Shown: piece by piece, positions 7,595-14,355 of the stretch
How positions within the stretch are numbered: position 1 is the first letter of the stretch
Layout of the letters: each line of letters opens with the position of its first letter
Assembly: GCA_019120675.1 (NCBI GenBank)
Contig: DWUQ01000096.1
Coordinates: 1-17,358 of the forward strand
Origin: Candidatus Paenalcaligenes intestinipullorum
GTDB taxonomy: Bacteria; Pseudomonadota; Gammaproteobacteria; Burkholderiales; Burkholderiaceae_B
Length of the DNA stretch: 17,358 nucleotides
Direction: 5' to 3'
Program-made: the position numbers and the translations under genes
The notes under the pieces: generated by a model
The model's input: only the letters and a program-made list of their open reading frames with translations
Database searches by the model: none
Told to the model about the DNA's origin: nothing

Positions 7595-8125
7595 ATGAAA
7601 CCATACATTGTTGCCCCCGATTACGACGGCGAAAGCCTTCATATCGCTATTGTGCGTGCGCGCTTTAACGAAGAAATTGGCAAACAACAGCTTGATGCCT
7701 GCATCGAGCAACTACAAAGCTTGGGCGTGGACCCGCGCGACATCACAGTACTGAGTGTACCCGGCGCTTTGGAAGCCGGCCTCACCTTACAAATGTTGGC
7801 AGAAAATGGCGAGTTTGATGCCCTTATTGCCTTAGGTGCCGTGGTGCGTGGCGAAACCTATCACTTTGAAGTGGTCAGCAACGAAAGTGCGGCCGCAATT
7901 TCCCGGGTATCTTTGGATACAGGCATGCCCATTGCCAACGGTATTTTAACGACAGAAAACGACGAGCAAGCCCTTGAGCGCGCTGCGGAAAAAGGGCGTG
8001 ATTGCGCTTTAGCAGCCGTTGAAATGGCTAACCTCATTTCGTTACTCGAGCCCGACTTCGATGACAACGACGGCTTTGACGAGGAAGATGATTTTGACGA
8101 CGACGAATCCGACAACGACGACTAA
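7595..8125 (+). CDS. ribH: 6,7-dimethyl-8-ribityllumazine synthase with an acidic C-terminal tail
   Basis: RibH condenses 5-amino-6-ribitylaminouracil with the four-carbon product of RibB, giving the lumazine that is dismutated to riboflavin. Motifs seen are RFNEEI (23-28), VPGALE (55-60), RGETYHFE (85-92) with the catalytic His at 90, and SLDTGMPIANGILTTE (106-121). The core ends near residue 150. A tail of about 25 residues follows, 17 of them Asp or Glu, which is absent from the minimal enzyme (about 155 residues). RibH forms pentamers or 60-mers in the family, so such a tail would be displayed many times. The DNA coding for the tail overlaps the start of nusB in another frame. ribBA lies 20 bases upstream, so both steps are probably made together. 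Confidence 0.96.
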   Translation: MKPYIVAPDYDGESLHIAIVRARFNEEIGKQQLDACIEQLQSLGVDPRDITVLSVPGALEAGLTLQMLAENGEFDALIALGAVVRGETYHFEVVSNESAAAISRVSLDTGMPIANGILTTENDEQALERAAEKGRDCALAAVEMANLISLLEPDFDDNDGFDEEDDFDDDESDNDD

Positions 8126-8603
8126 ACCCACTTCGGGCACGCGCGGTACTACCCGTAGTGCCCGTCGCCGAGCACGCGAGTTGGCGCTCCAAGGTATTTA
8201 TGCTTGGTTGATCCGTGGGGCCGATGGCCTCAACGAAGCCGGGGCCATCGATGCCCACATTCGTAGCGAAGAGCTGTTTCACGAGGCCGATGCCGAGTGG
8301 TACCGTACCTTGTTGTATGGTGTGATGCGCGAAGCCCCAACGCTACGCGAGCGGTTTATGCCTTATGTGGACCGCCCTTTATCCGAGCTGTCACCGATCG
8401 AGCACGGCATCTTATTGTTAGGTAGTTTCGAGCTTTTGCATCATGTCGAAGTGCCGTATCGCGTCTCCATCAACGAAGCGGTCGAATTGGCCAAGGAGTT
8501 CGGTGGTACCGATGGCTTTAAGTTCGTCAATGGTGTACTTGACCGCTTGGCGGCGAATGCCCGTGCTGCCGAAGTCAAAAAATACCAATCTCGCAACAAA
8601 TAG
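8088..8603 (+). CDS. nusB: Transcription antitermination factor NusB
   Basis: NusB binds boxA of nascent rRNA with NusE (S10) and takes part in antitermination of rRNA operons. The conserved helical core starts at SARRRARELALQGIYAWL and includes ELSPIEHGILLLG, VPYRVSINEAVELAKEFGGTDGFKFVNGVLD and a basic end. The start is uncertain. ATG 8088 has GAGG just upstream and gives 171 residues with a Thr-rich leader of about 23; ATG 8061 would give 180 residues; an earlier in-frame ATG at 8019 would lie deep in ribH. I prefer 8088 because of the GAGG and the smaller overlap, though spacing is tight. Overlap with ribH is 38 bases (65 from 8061). Translational coupling to ribH is likely. thiL follows after nine bases. 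Confidence 0.93.
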   Translation: MILTTTNPTTTTKPTSGTRGTTRSARRRARELALQGIYAWLIRGADGLNEAGAIDAHIRSEELFHEADAEWYRTLLYGVMREAPTLRERFMPYVDRPLSELSPIEHGILLLGSFELLHHVEVPYRVSINEAVELAKEFGGTDGFKFVNGVLDRLAANARAAEVKKYQSRNK

Positions 8604-8612
8604 GTCTTTGGT

Positions 8613-9581
8613 GTGGCACACGAGTTCGAAGTCATCGCCCGTTATTTCACGCCGCCTATGCCCAATGGTGTCGTGGGCGGCGGTGATGACTGTGCGTATT
8701 TCAGTGTGTCGCCCCAGCATCAGTTGGCCACCAGTGCCGATCTTTTACTCGAAGGTCGGCATTTTTTTCCGGATGTTGATCCGTACTTGCTAGGGCGAAA
8801 AAGTTTAGCCGTCAATCTTTCCGACCTGGCTGCAGCGGGAGCGCGTCCGCTGGGCTGCCTGCTGAGCCTCGGTTTGCCTACGGTCAATCAAGAATGGTTG
8901 GCAGCCTTTAGTCGCGGATTTTTAGAGTTGGCTGCTGAGCATGGTTGCCCTCTTATTGGTGGGGACACCACACGCTCACAGGCCGATCTAACAATCGGAG
9001 TGACGGTATTTGGTGAAGTGCCTAATGGGCAAGCACCATTGCGCTCACGTGCCCAAGCGCAGGATGACATCTGGCTAACTGGTGAGCTTGGGGCGGCCGA
9101 TGTGGCGTTGCGCTATCTGAGCGGCGAATGGCCTCTTGATGGGGCACGCTTAGCGGCCACACGCTCAACCTTAGAAAATCCCAACCCACCTGTGCAGTTT
9201 GCACAGTATGCGCGTCCGTATATGCATGCAGCCATTGATGTCTCGGATGGTTTGGCTCAGGATCTCACCCATATTTTGACCGCCTCAAACTGTGGGGCGC
9301 AGCTGTGGTACGAGGCCTTGCCCATTCACGCTGCGTTATTAGGTTTAGATGCCTCATCCCAGCAGGCCGCTGTGCTCGCGGGGGGCGATGTGTTTCAATT
9401 GTGTTTTACCGCACCGGCTACGCATCGCGATACCCTCCAAAAATTGGCACAAAACCATGGCATCTTGCTGAGCCGTATTGGCTGTATTACGGCAAGTTCT
9501 GGTTTACAGATTCTGGATGCACAAAAGCAGCCGATTGCTTTAACGCGGTTGGGCTTTAATCACTTTTCAGCCTCCACTTGA
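8613..9581 (+). CDS. thiL: Thiamine-monophosphate kinase
   Basis: ThiL phosphorylates thiamine monophosphate with ATP to make thiamine diphosphate, the active cofactor. The 322 residues carry the PurM/ThiL-type motifs: GGGDDCA (22-28), LLEGRHF (45-51), NLSDLAAAGA (68-77), GGDTT (116-120) and DVSDGL (209-214), with metal-binding Asp residues in each. The start is GTG at 8613, nine bases after the nusB stop. It gives the normal family N-terminus (family members begin only ~20-25 residues before GDD) and no ATG fits better. The position between nusB and pgpA is conserved in many Proteobacteria. No TPP riboswitch is seen, so expression probably follows the upstream ribBA-ribH-nusB transcript. Confidence 0.96.
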   Translation: MAHEFEVIARYFTPPMPNGVVGGGDDCAYFSVSPQHQLATSADLLLEGRHFFPDVDPYLLGRKSLAVNLSDLAAAGARPLGCLLSLGLPTVNQEWLAAFSRGFLELAAEHGCPLIGGDTTRSQADLTIGVTVFGEVPNGQAPLRSRAQAQDDIWLTGELGAADVALRYLSGEWPLDGARLAATRSTLENPNPPVQFAQYARPYMHAAIDVSDGLAQDLTHILTASNCGAQLWYEALPIHAALLGLDASSQQAAVLAGGDVFQLCFTAPATHRDTLQKLAQNHGILLSRIGCITASSGLQILDAQKQPIALTRLGFNHFSAST

Positions 9582-9598
9582 TTGAGTGCGTAGCAAAT

Positions 9599-9618
9599 CT
9601 CCCCTTTAGGGCGGGGGG
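9599..9618 (+). other. GC-rich hairpin between thiL and pgpA
   Basis: CTCCCC (9599-9604) can pair with GGGGGG (9613-9618), allowing one G-U pair, around an 8-base loop. A shorter alternative is CCC (9602-9604) with GGG (9609-9611). No T-run follows on the plus strand, so it is not a typical terminator. It could mark an RNA processing point or partly separate pgpA-pncC from the upstream genes. Confidence 0.3.
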
Positions 9619-9663
9619 CTGTCAACAATCGTGTACTTTGATCGCCTTTAGGAAACATTTACC

Positions 9664-10173
9664 ATGACGCAAAAAGATCGTGGCACCACCAACCGTCCTT
9701 CGTTTGCTTGGATACGGGCCACGCCAGCACGATTTATTGCTTTTGGCTTTGGCTCGGGAGCGCTCTATCCAGGCCCCGGCACGTGGGGCACCTTATTGGC
9801 GTGGTTAATCTGGTGGCCTATTGGCCCTCATCTCAACGATTGGTTTGTCGCGATCTTTTTACTCTTGGCGTTTATAGCAGGATGCTGGGTGTGCCAACGT
9901 GCCGGCCAAGAGTTAGGCGTTCCTGACCACAGCGGTATGAATTGGGATGAGGCCGTGGCTTTTTGGCTGGTGTTATGGTTGATTCCAGACAGCTTGGTCA
10001 GTCAGTTTTTAGGCTTTGCTTTCTTCCGCTTTTTTGACATCGTTAAGCCCGCACCCGTCAGCTATTTTGACCAACGCTTCCAAGGGGGCTTTGGCGTCAT
10101 GCTGGATGACATCATCGCAGCTTTGTATACCTTGCTGGTGATGGCGGTTTTAGTGCGCTTGGAGATCCTCTAA
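9664..10173 (+). CDS. pgpA: Phosphatidylglycerophosphatase A
   Basis: PgpA is an inner-membrane enzyme that removes the terminal phosphate from phosphatidylglycerophosphate, giving phosphatidylglycerol. The 169-residue protein shows all family blocks: GSGALYPGPGTWGT (30-43), NWDE (93-96), FRFFDIVKPAP (121-131) and GGFGVMLDDI (141-150), plus hydrophobic membrane segments at about 44-58, 61-77, 98-118 and 150-165. The charged residues of the NWDE, FDIVKP and DD motifs are thought to bind metal and substrate. A ribosome binding site (AGGA at 9650-9653) precedes the ATG by ten bases. The stop overlaps the pncC start by one base (TAATG), which indicates coupled translation. The 82-base gap after thiL is the longest in this run of genes. 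Confidence 0.96.
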   Translation: MTQKDRGTTNRPSFAWIRATPARFIAFGFGSGALYPGPGTWGTLLAWLIWWPIGPHLNDWFVAIFLLLAFIAGCWVCQRAGQELGVPDHSGMNWDEAVAFWLVLWLIPDSLVSQFLGFAFFRFFDIVKPAPVSYFDQRFQGGFGVMLDDIIAALYTLLVMAVLVRLEIL

Positions 10174-10706
10174 TGACGACTCAAACTCTCATTCATTTGG
10201 CTCAGCAGCTTAGCCAACAGTTGCTGTCTCGGCATGAGCATCTGGTTACAATCGAATCGTGCACAGGTGGTCTGCTGGCTGCGATGTGTACCGAATTAAG
10301 CGGCTCCAGCCAATGGTTCGAGCGTGGCTACATCACTTACAGCAATGCCGCTAAGATTGCCGAAGTCCACGTGCGCGCCAGCACCTTAGAAAACTACGGC
10401 GCAGTCAGCGACAACACCGCCGCCGAGATGGCCAGCGGAGCCTTGCAGAGGGTGACGAGCGCACAGCTCGCCTTGTCGGTGACCGGCGTGGCAGGTCCTA
10501 CAGGCGGCAGCATTGAAAAGCCAGTCGGTATGGTGTGCTTTGGTCTGGCCCATCGCTGCCCTGACGCCAAGCAAATTTTAGTCTTTAGTGAAACTCAGCA
10601 TTTCAAAGGCGATCGTGCCGCCATTCGTGAGCAGTCTGTCGCCTTTGCCCTCACCCAAGCGTTAAATTACTACGCTGCGCGTGCTACAGGCCTCGTGCAC
10701 GATTAA
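10173..10706 (+). CDS. pncC: Nicotinamide-nucleotide amidase (CinA C-terminal domain family)
   Basis: PncC deamidates nicotinamide mononucleotide to nicotinate mononucleotide, returning the NMN released by DNA ligase to NAD synthesis. The 177-residue single-domain form lacks the N-terminal COG1058 domain of full CinA. Family motifs are IESCTGG (27-33, with the proposed catalytic Ser), GYITYSNAAK, GAVSDNTAAEMASGA, and LSVTGVAGPTGG followed by KPVGMVCFG. The start overlaps the pgpA stop by one base. The last 23 bases overlap the 3' end of pyrF on the opposite strand. Despite the CinA family name, this single-domain form gives no evidence for a role in competence. Confidence 0.94.
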   Translation: MTTQTLIHLAQQLSQQLLSRHEHLVTIESCTGGLLAAMCTELSGSSQWFERGYITYSNAAKIAEVHVRASTLENYGAVSDNTAAEMASGALQRVTSAQLALSVTGVAGPTGGSIEKPVGMVCFGLAHRCPDAKQILVFSETQHFKGDRAAIREQSVAFALTQALNYYAARATGLVHD

Positions 10707-11508
10707 TCGCTTGTTGAGTGGCTTGTGCGGCGCGAGCGGCGGCGTCTTGCCAGTCTATGCCCGAGCTGGCATATAAAATTGCCCGTGACGAGTTAATCAT
10801 CATGCCGGTGCCGTTGGCATCACGGCCCGCCTGCACGGTGGCGTCAATGTCCCCACCCTGGGCACCGATACCCGGGATCAACAAGGGTAAGTCACCCACC
10901 ACCTGACGAACTTGGGCGATTTCCTCTGGAAAGGTTGCGCCCACGACCAAACCACATTGCCCATGGTGATTCCATTTTTTAGCGACCAACTCTGCCACAT
11001 GCAGATAAAGGGGCTGGCCAGACTCTAATTTTAAAAACTGTAAGTCCGAGCCTCCAGGGTTCGAGGTGCGGCACAAGATAATTACGCCACGATCGGGCCA
11101 CGCAAAATACGGCTCAATTGAATCCAAACCCATATAGGGGTTTACGGTGACTGCGTCCGCCTGATAGCGCTCAAAGGCTTCCTTGGCGTACTGATCGGCC
11201 GTGGAGCCAATGTCGCCACGCTTGGCGTCCAGCATTAACACGAGGTGAGGGTAGCTTCGGCGGATGTAGTCACACAGCACTTCCAGCTGAGGCTCTGCAG
11301 CATGCGCCGCGAAATAGGCAATCTGGGGCTTAAAGCCACATACATAGGGTGCGGTGGCGTCAACAATACCTTTGCAGAAATTTAAGATATCCGTAGGGTC
11401 ACGGTGCAGAAAGGGCTCAGGCAAGCGCGAGGTATCCGGATCAAGCCCTACCATTAATAATGATTGATTGTGGGCCCAAGCCGCTGCCAATTTAGTGGTA
11501 AAACTCAT
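10684..11508 (-). CDS. pyrF: Orotidine 5'-phosphate decarboxylase, type 2
   Basis: PyrF carries out the last step of UMP synthesis, decarboxylating orotidine 5'-phosphate. At 274 residues it is the longer type 2 form. It has VGLDPD (20-25), FKPQIAYF (59-66), the catalytic DAKRGDIGSTA (94-104, Lys96 and Asp94/Asp99) and VNPYMGLDSIEPY, and ends with PGIGAQGGD and a phosphate-binding INSSRAILYA segment. The ATG gives the usual N-terminus (SFTTKLAAAW). It begins four bases after the dgkA stop, so the two are probably cotranscribed. The 3' end overlaps pncC by 23 bases. Confidence 0.97.
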   Translation of the reverse strand: MSFTTKLAAAWAHNQSLLMVGLDPDTSRLPEPFLHRDPTDILNFCKGIVDATAPYVCGFKPQIAYFAAHAAEPQLEVLCDYIRRSYPHLVLMLDAKRGDIGSTADQYAKEAFERYQADAVTVNPYMGLDSIEPYFAWPDRGVIILCRTSNPGGSDLQFLKLESGQPLYLHVAELVAKKWNHHGQCGLVVGATFPEEIAQVRQVVGDLPLLIPGIGAQGGDIDATVQAGRDANGTGMMINSSRAILYASSGIDWQDAAARAAQATQQAINRARGL

Positions 11509-11512
11509 AACG

Positions 11513-11908
11513 CTAAAATCCTAAGCCAGTCGAAAAATAATTAGTATAAAGCACAGCAAGCCACGCACACGCCGCCACCATAAAGCTCAACAGGACCGCG
11601 GCACTGCCAATGTCTTTGGCTCGGCCTAGTAAGGGATGAAACTCTTGGCTAATACTGTCCGCGAGGGCTTCAATGGCGGAATTGATGAGCTCCATGGTCA
11701 GCACAAACAACAATGAGGCGATCAGCAGCAAAAACTGCCCCAGTGATTGAGCCACCCAAATCGCACACGGCACTAAAATCACGCATAGCCACAGCTCCTG
11801 GCGAAACGCGGCCTCATGCGAGCAAGCGGCTTTAAGCCCCTGCCAAGAATAGCCTGCGGCGCGCAGGATACGGCGGAAACCACGTTGGCTTTTAAAAGGG
11901 GAAGACAT
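11513..11908 (-). CDS. dgkA: Diacylglycerol kinase
   Basis: DgkA is a small inner-membrane kinase that phosphorylates diacylglycerol with ATP, recycling the lipid left by periplasmic glucan or lipopolysaccharide modification. The 131 residues contain the signature blocks EAAFRQE (32-38), ELINSAIEALAD (73-84) and KDIGSAAV (98-105), and three membrane helices at about 40-55, 58-76 and 104-122. Length matches E. coli DgkA (about 120) with a slightly longer basic N-terminus. pyrF follows four bases downstream. No clear ribosome binding site is visible. The groEL terminator lies upstream, so a separate promoter is expected in 11909-11960, but I cannot identify one with confidence. Confidence 0.95.
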   Translation of the reverse strand: MSSPFKSQRGFRRILRAAGYSWQGLKAACSHEAAFRQELWLCVILVPCAIWVAQSLGQFLLLIASLLFVLTMELINSAIEALADSISQEFHPLLGRAKDIGSAAVLLSFMVAACAWLAVLYTNYFSTGLGF

Positions 11909-11961
11909 AGGTGCAGTGTATGACGGAAACTAAAACACTGCATTATAAAGGCTTTAACCAC

Positions 11962-11992
11962 AAAAAAGCCTCTGTCGTCAAACAGAGGCTTT
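11962..11992 (-). terminator. Rho-independent terminator of groESL
   Basis: The 11-base arms AAAGCCTCTGT (11965-11975) and ACAGAGGCTTT (11982-11992) pair perfectly around a 6-base loop. On the minus strand the stem is followed by six T residues (11962-11967, the last three shared with the stem). It lies about 56 bases after the groEL stop, between groEL and dgkA, and points the right way to end the groESL transcript. Confidence 0.9.
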
Positions 11993-11999
11993 GGCAGAG

Positions 12000-12025
12000 C
12001 AGTCGGGCAGTAACGTGCCCGACTG
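12000..12025 (-). other. Second stem-loop after groEL, flanked by 9-base direct repeats
   Basis: CAGTCGGGCA (12000-12009) and TGCCCGACTG (12016-12025) form a perfect 10-base stem with a 6-base loop, 23 bases after the groEL stop codon. No T-run follows on the minus strand, so it is probably not a terminator. The copy TTGGCAGAG occurs directly on both sides (11991-11999 and 12026-12034). It may protect the 3' end of the groESL mRNA. Confidence 0.7.
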
Positions 12026-12048
12026 TTGGCAGAGTGAGTAAGGCTAGA

Positions 12049-13701
12049 TTAGAAGCCCATGCCACCCATGCCGCCCATACCACCCATGCCGCCCATATCA
12101 GGCATACCGGCATCGGCCTTTTCTTCAGGGATTTCCGCTACCGCAACTTCAGTGGTCAGCAGCAAGCTGGCAACGGAAGCAGCATTTTGCAACGCGGTGC
12201 GAGTGACCTTGGTGGGATCCAAGACGCCTTGTTCAACGAGGTCACCGTATTCGCCTGTGGAGGCGTTGTAACCGTAGTTGCCTTCGCCTGCTGCAACCGC
12301 GTTTACAACTACGCTGGCTTCTTCGCCGGCGTTGGATACGATGGTGCGTAGAGGCGCTTCGATTGCGCGAAGTACCAGTTTGATACCTGCGTCTTGGTCG
12401 AGGTTGTCACCTGTTAGGGCAGCAACGGCTGCGCGTGCACGGATCAGTGCAACACCGCCACCAGGCACAATACCTTCTTCGACGGCTGCGCGGGTCGCGT
12501 GCAGGGCGTCTTCAACACGGGCTTTTTTCTCTTTCATTTCCACTTCGGTAGCGGCACCTACGCGGATAACAGCAACACCGCCAGCCAATTTGGCAACGCG
12601 TTCTTGCAGTTTTTCACGGTCGTAGTCCGAGGAGGCCTCGTCGATTTGAGCGCGGATTTGCTTCACGCGGGCTTCGATGGACACAGCATCGCCAGCACCA
12701 TCAATGATGGTGGTGTTTTCTTTGGCGACTTCGATACGCTTAGCCTGACCCAGGTGCTCCAGAGTAGCGGTTTCGAGGGACATGCCTGTCTCTTCGGAAA
12801 TCACGGTACCGCCAGTCAACACAGCGATGTCTTCGAGCATGGCTTTGCGACGGTCACCAAAGCCAGGAGCTTTGACAGCGGTAGCTTTAAGGATGCCACG
12901 AATGTTGTTCACGACCAGAGTGGCTAAGGCTTCGCCTTCCACGTCTTCGGCGATGATCAGCAGTGGACGGCTGGATTTAGCCACTTGCTCTAGGATGGGG
13001 AGCAGGTCACGAATGTTGCTGATTTTCTTGTCGAAGATCAGGATGAAGGGATCATCCAATGCGGCAACTTGCTTTTCAGCGTTCGTGATGAAGTAAGGGG
13101 ACAAGTAGCCACGGTCAAACTGCATGCCTTCTACGACATCCAGTTCGTTTTCGAGGGATTTGCCGTCTTCAACGGTGATCACACCTTCTTTGCCCACTTT
13201 GTCCATGGCGTTGGCGATGATTTCGCCAATAGAAGGATCGCTGTTGGCTGAGATAGAACCAACTTGAGCAATGGCTTTGCTGGTTTCGCAAGGGCGGGAT
13301 AGTTTACGCAGCTCGTCAACCGTTACGGCTACGGCTTTGTCGATACCACGCTTGAGGTCCATGGGGCTAATGCCTGCGGCCACATACTTTAGACCTTCTT
13401 CAACGATGGCTTGCGCCAATACGGTTGCGGTGGTGGTACCGTCACCAGCATTGTCGGAGGTTTTGGAAGCCACTTCCTTAACCAACTGAGCGCCGATGTT
13501 TTCAAACTTGTCTTTGAGTTCGATTTCTTTGGCAACCGATACACCGTCCTTAGTAACGGTGGGTGCGCCGAAAGAGCGATCAAGTACCACATTGCGGCCT
13601 TTGGGGCCCATCGTGGTTTTTACAGCGTTAGCGAGTGTGTTCACGCCACGCACGATACGGGAACGAGCGTCGTCACCGAAATAAACTTGTTTTGCAGCCA
13701 T
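12049..13701 (-). CDS. groEL: Chaperonin GroEL (60 kDa)
   Basis: GroEL forms the double-ring folding chamber that works with GroES and ATP. The 550-residue length is standard. The N-terminus AAKQVYFGDDAR, the ATP-site segments TMGPKGRNVV and DGVSVAKEIEL, GDGTTTATVLA, the apical FDRGYLSPYF, the GAATEVEMKEKK region and VPGGGVALIRA are all present. The C-terminus carries the flexible GGM repeat (four copies, then GF). AAGGA lies seven bases before the ATG. groES ends 34 bases upstream, and transcription starts before groES under the CIRCE-overlapped promoter. The perfect terminator at 11962-11992 closes the operon. Nothing suggests a divergent or second-copy GroEL. Confidence 0.99.
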   Translation of the reverse strand: MAAKQVYFGDDARSRIVRGVNTLANAVKTTMGPKGRNVVLDRSFGAPTVTKDGVSVAKEIELKDKFENIGAQLVKEVASKTSDNAGDGTTTATVLAQAIVEEGLKYVAAGISPMDLKRGIDKAVAVTVDELRKLSRPCETSKAIAQVGSISANSDPSIGEIIANAMDKVGKEGVITVEDGKSLENELDVVEGMQFDRGYLSPYFITNAEKQVAALDDPFILIFDKKISNIRDLLPILEQVAKSSRPLLIIAEDVEGEALATLVVNNIRGILKATAVKAPGFGDRRKAMLEDIAVLTGGTVISEETGMSLETATLEHLGQAKRIEVAKENTTIIDGAGDAVSIEARVKQIRAQIDEASSDYDREKLQERVAKLAGGVAVIRVGAATEVEMKEKKARVEDALHATRAAVEEGIVPGGGVALIRARAAVAALTGDNLDQDAGIKLVLRAIEAPLRTIVSNAGEEASVVVNAVAAGEGNYGYNASTGEYGDLVEQGVLDPTKVTRTALQNAASVASLLLTTEVAVAEIPEEKADAGMPDMGGMGGMGGMGGMGF

Positions 13702-13735
13702 TTTTAATTCCTTGATTCAGTGTGAAAAAGCGGGA

Positions 13736-14023
13736 TTATTCGATGATGGCGAGAATTTCTTCTTCGCGAATCACGAGCAGCTCTTCGCCGTCAACTTTGA
13801 CGCCTTGGCCAGCGTATTTGCCAAACAAGACCTTGTCGCCAGCTTTCACATCGAGAGGCAATACCTTGCCGTCTTCTGTACGTTTGCCGGGGCCAACCGC
13901 CAGCACTTCGCCTTGGTCAGGCTTTTCTGCTGCGCTTTCAGGGATCACAATACCCGAGGCAGTGGTGCGCTCGTTGTCCAGACGCTTAACGATCACGCGA
14001 TCGTTCAGAGGACGTAATGCCAT
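13736..14023 (-). CDS. groES: Co-chaperonin GroES (10 kDa)
   Basis: GroES caps the GroEL ring as a heptamer. The 95-residue protein begins MALRPLNDRVIVKR, has the mobile loop region around 17-32 (ERTTASGIVIPESAAE), the GPGKR turn, and ends with LVIREEEILAIIE. The start at 14023 is chosen because a strong Shine-Dalgarno sequence lies seven bases upstream and because it matches the family N-terminus; an in-frame ATG ten codons earlier would add an unrelated leader. It is the first gene of groES-groEL. Confidence 0.98.
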   Translation of the reverse strand: MALRPLNDRVIVKRLDNERTTASGIVIPESAAEKPDQGEVLAVGPGKRTEDGKVLPLDVKAGDKVLFGKYAGQGVKVDGEELLVIREEEILAIIE

Positions 14024-14030
14024 GTTTGAA

Positions 14031-14035
14031 CTCCT
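14031..14035 (-). promoter_or_regulatory. groES ribosome binding site
   Basis: AGGAG on the minus strand, seven bases from the ATG at 14021-14023. It decides the start in favour of the 95-residue GroES over the upstream in-frame ATG at 14051-14053. Confidence 0.85.
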
Positions 14036-14078
14036 GTTCAAGTAAATACACAAGAAAAATAAAAGGGGTAAAGTGTAA

Positions 14079-14105
14079 TTAGCACTCTACCTTGATGAGT
14101 GCTAA
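14079..14105 (-). promoter_or_regulatory. CIRCE operator (HrcA binding site)
   Basis: TTAGCACTC (14079-14087), nine bases, then GAGTGCTAA (14097-14105) is an exact match to the CIRCE consensus. Pairing extends three bases further on each side (14076-14108). It overlaps the -10 element and presumed transcription start of groESL. HrcA repression that is relieved by heat, when GroEL is engaged with unfolded protein, is the established mechanism. HrcA itself is not in the window. Confidence 0.96.
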
Positions 14106-14133
14106 TTATACGGAGCAAGTTTGGAATTTCAAG
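14105..14133 (-). promoter_or_regulatory. groESL promoter, sigma-70 and possible sigma-32 elements overlaid
   Basis: On the minus strand TTGAAA (14127-14132) is followed after 16 bases by a perfect TATAAT (14105-14110), a strong sigma-70 type promoter. The same -35 reads CTTGAAA (14127-14133), the sigma-32 consensus, followed after 13 bases by CCGTATA (14107-14113), a partial match to the heat-shock -10. The -10 shares its last bases with the CIRCE arm. The predicted leader to the groES start is about 75 bases. Confidence 0.75.
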
Positions 14134-14355
14134 CCTTAAGTCTGCCAGACTAAGCCGCTTAAATCCTACGTGCACCGCTAAACGCATCAAGGCGTTGTAG
14201 AAGGGAACGTTGCCTTAATGCCGATTGGTATTTTTATATATGGGGCTAAAGTTTCGACTTTCAAGAGGACCAGTGGTGTAATAAGCGTTATGCCTCTACG
14301 TGGCATTCTTTTCCGGCTTTAAGCCTGAGGTCTATTGACGAAGGAGTTCATTATT
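14134..14355. other. Non-coding region between the groESL promoter and the phosphotransacylase gene
   Basis: This is most of the 332-base gap between groES and the next gene. No open frame with a plausible start and family is seen. It holds an interrupted stem GCATCAAGGC (14184-14193) with GCCTTAATGC (14212-14221), with one mismatch; a competing small hairpin AACGC/GCGTT (14181-14196); and ATGCC/GGCAT (14290-14306) followed by a T-rich run. The AT-rich block at 14229-14240 may be part of a promoter for the downstream pair, but no convincing -35/-10 set stands out. Confidence 0.45.
14341..14346 (+). promoter_or_regulatory. Ribosome binding site of the phosphotransacylase gene
   Basis: AAGGAG nine bases before the ATG at 14356. 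Its presence inside the frame opened by an upstream TTG (14335) shows that the TTG is not the start. Confidence 0.85.

Noticed and set aside
8019..8087. Longer NusB starting at ATG 8019
   Set aside because: It would overlap the ribH core by over 100 bases with no ribosome binding site; later starts give a normal NusB length. ATG 8061 remains possible.
8604..8612. Possible TPP control of thiL
   Set aside because: Only nine bases separate nusB and thiL, which leaves no room for a riboswitch.
12059..13684. Several plus-strand open frames opposite groEL, some over 100 codons
   Set aside because: They lie antisense to a fully conserved groEL, have Ser/Ala/Thr/Pro-rich low-complexity translations, match no family, and reflect codon bias of the real gene.
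14024..14053. Ten-codon N-terminal extension of GroES from an upstream ATG
   Set aside because: It covers the ribosome binding site of the conserved MALRPL start and adds residues not found in the family.
14335..14355. Upstream TTG start for the phosphotransacylase gene
   Set aside because: The extension would include the Shine-Dalgarno sequence AAGGAG itself; the ATG at 14356 is nine bases after it.
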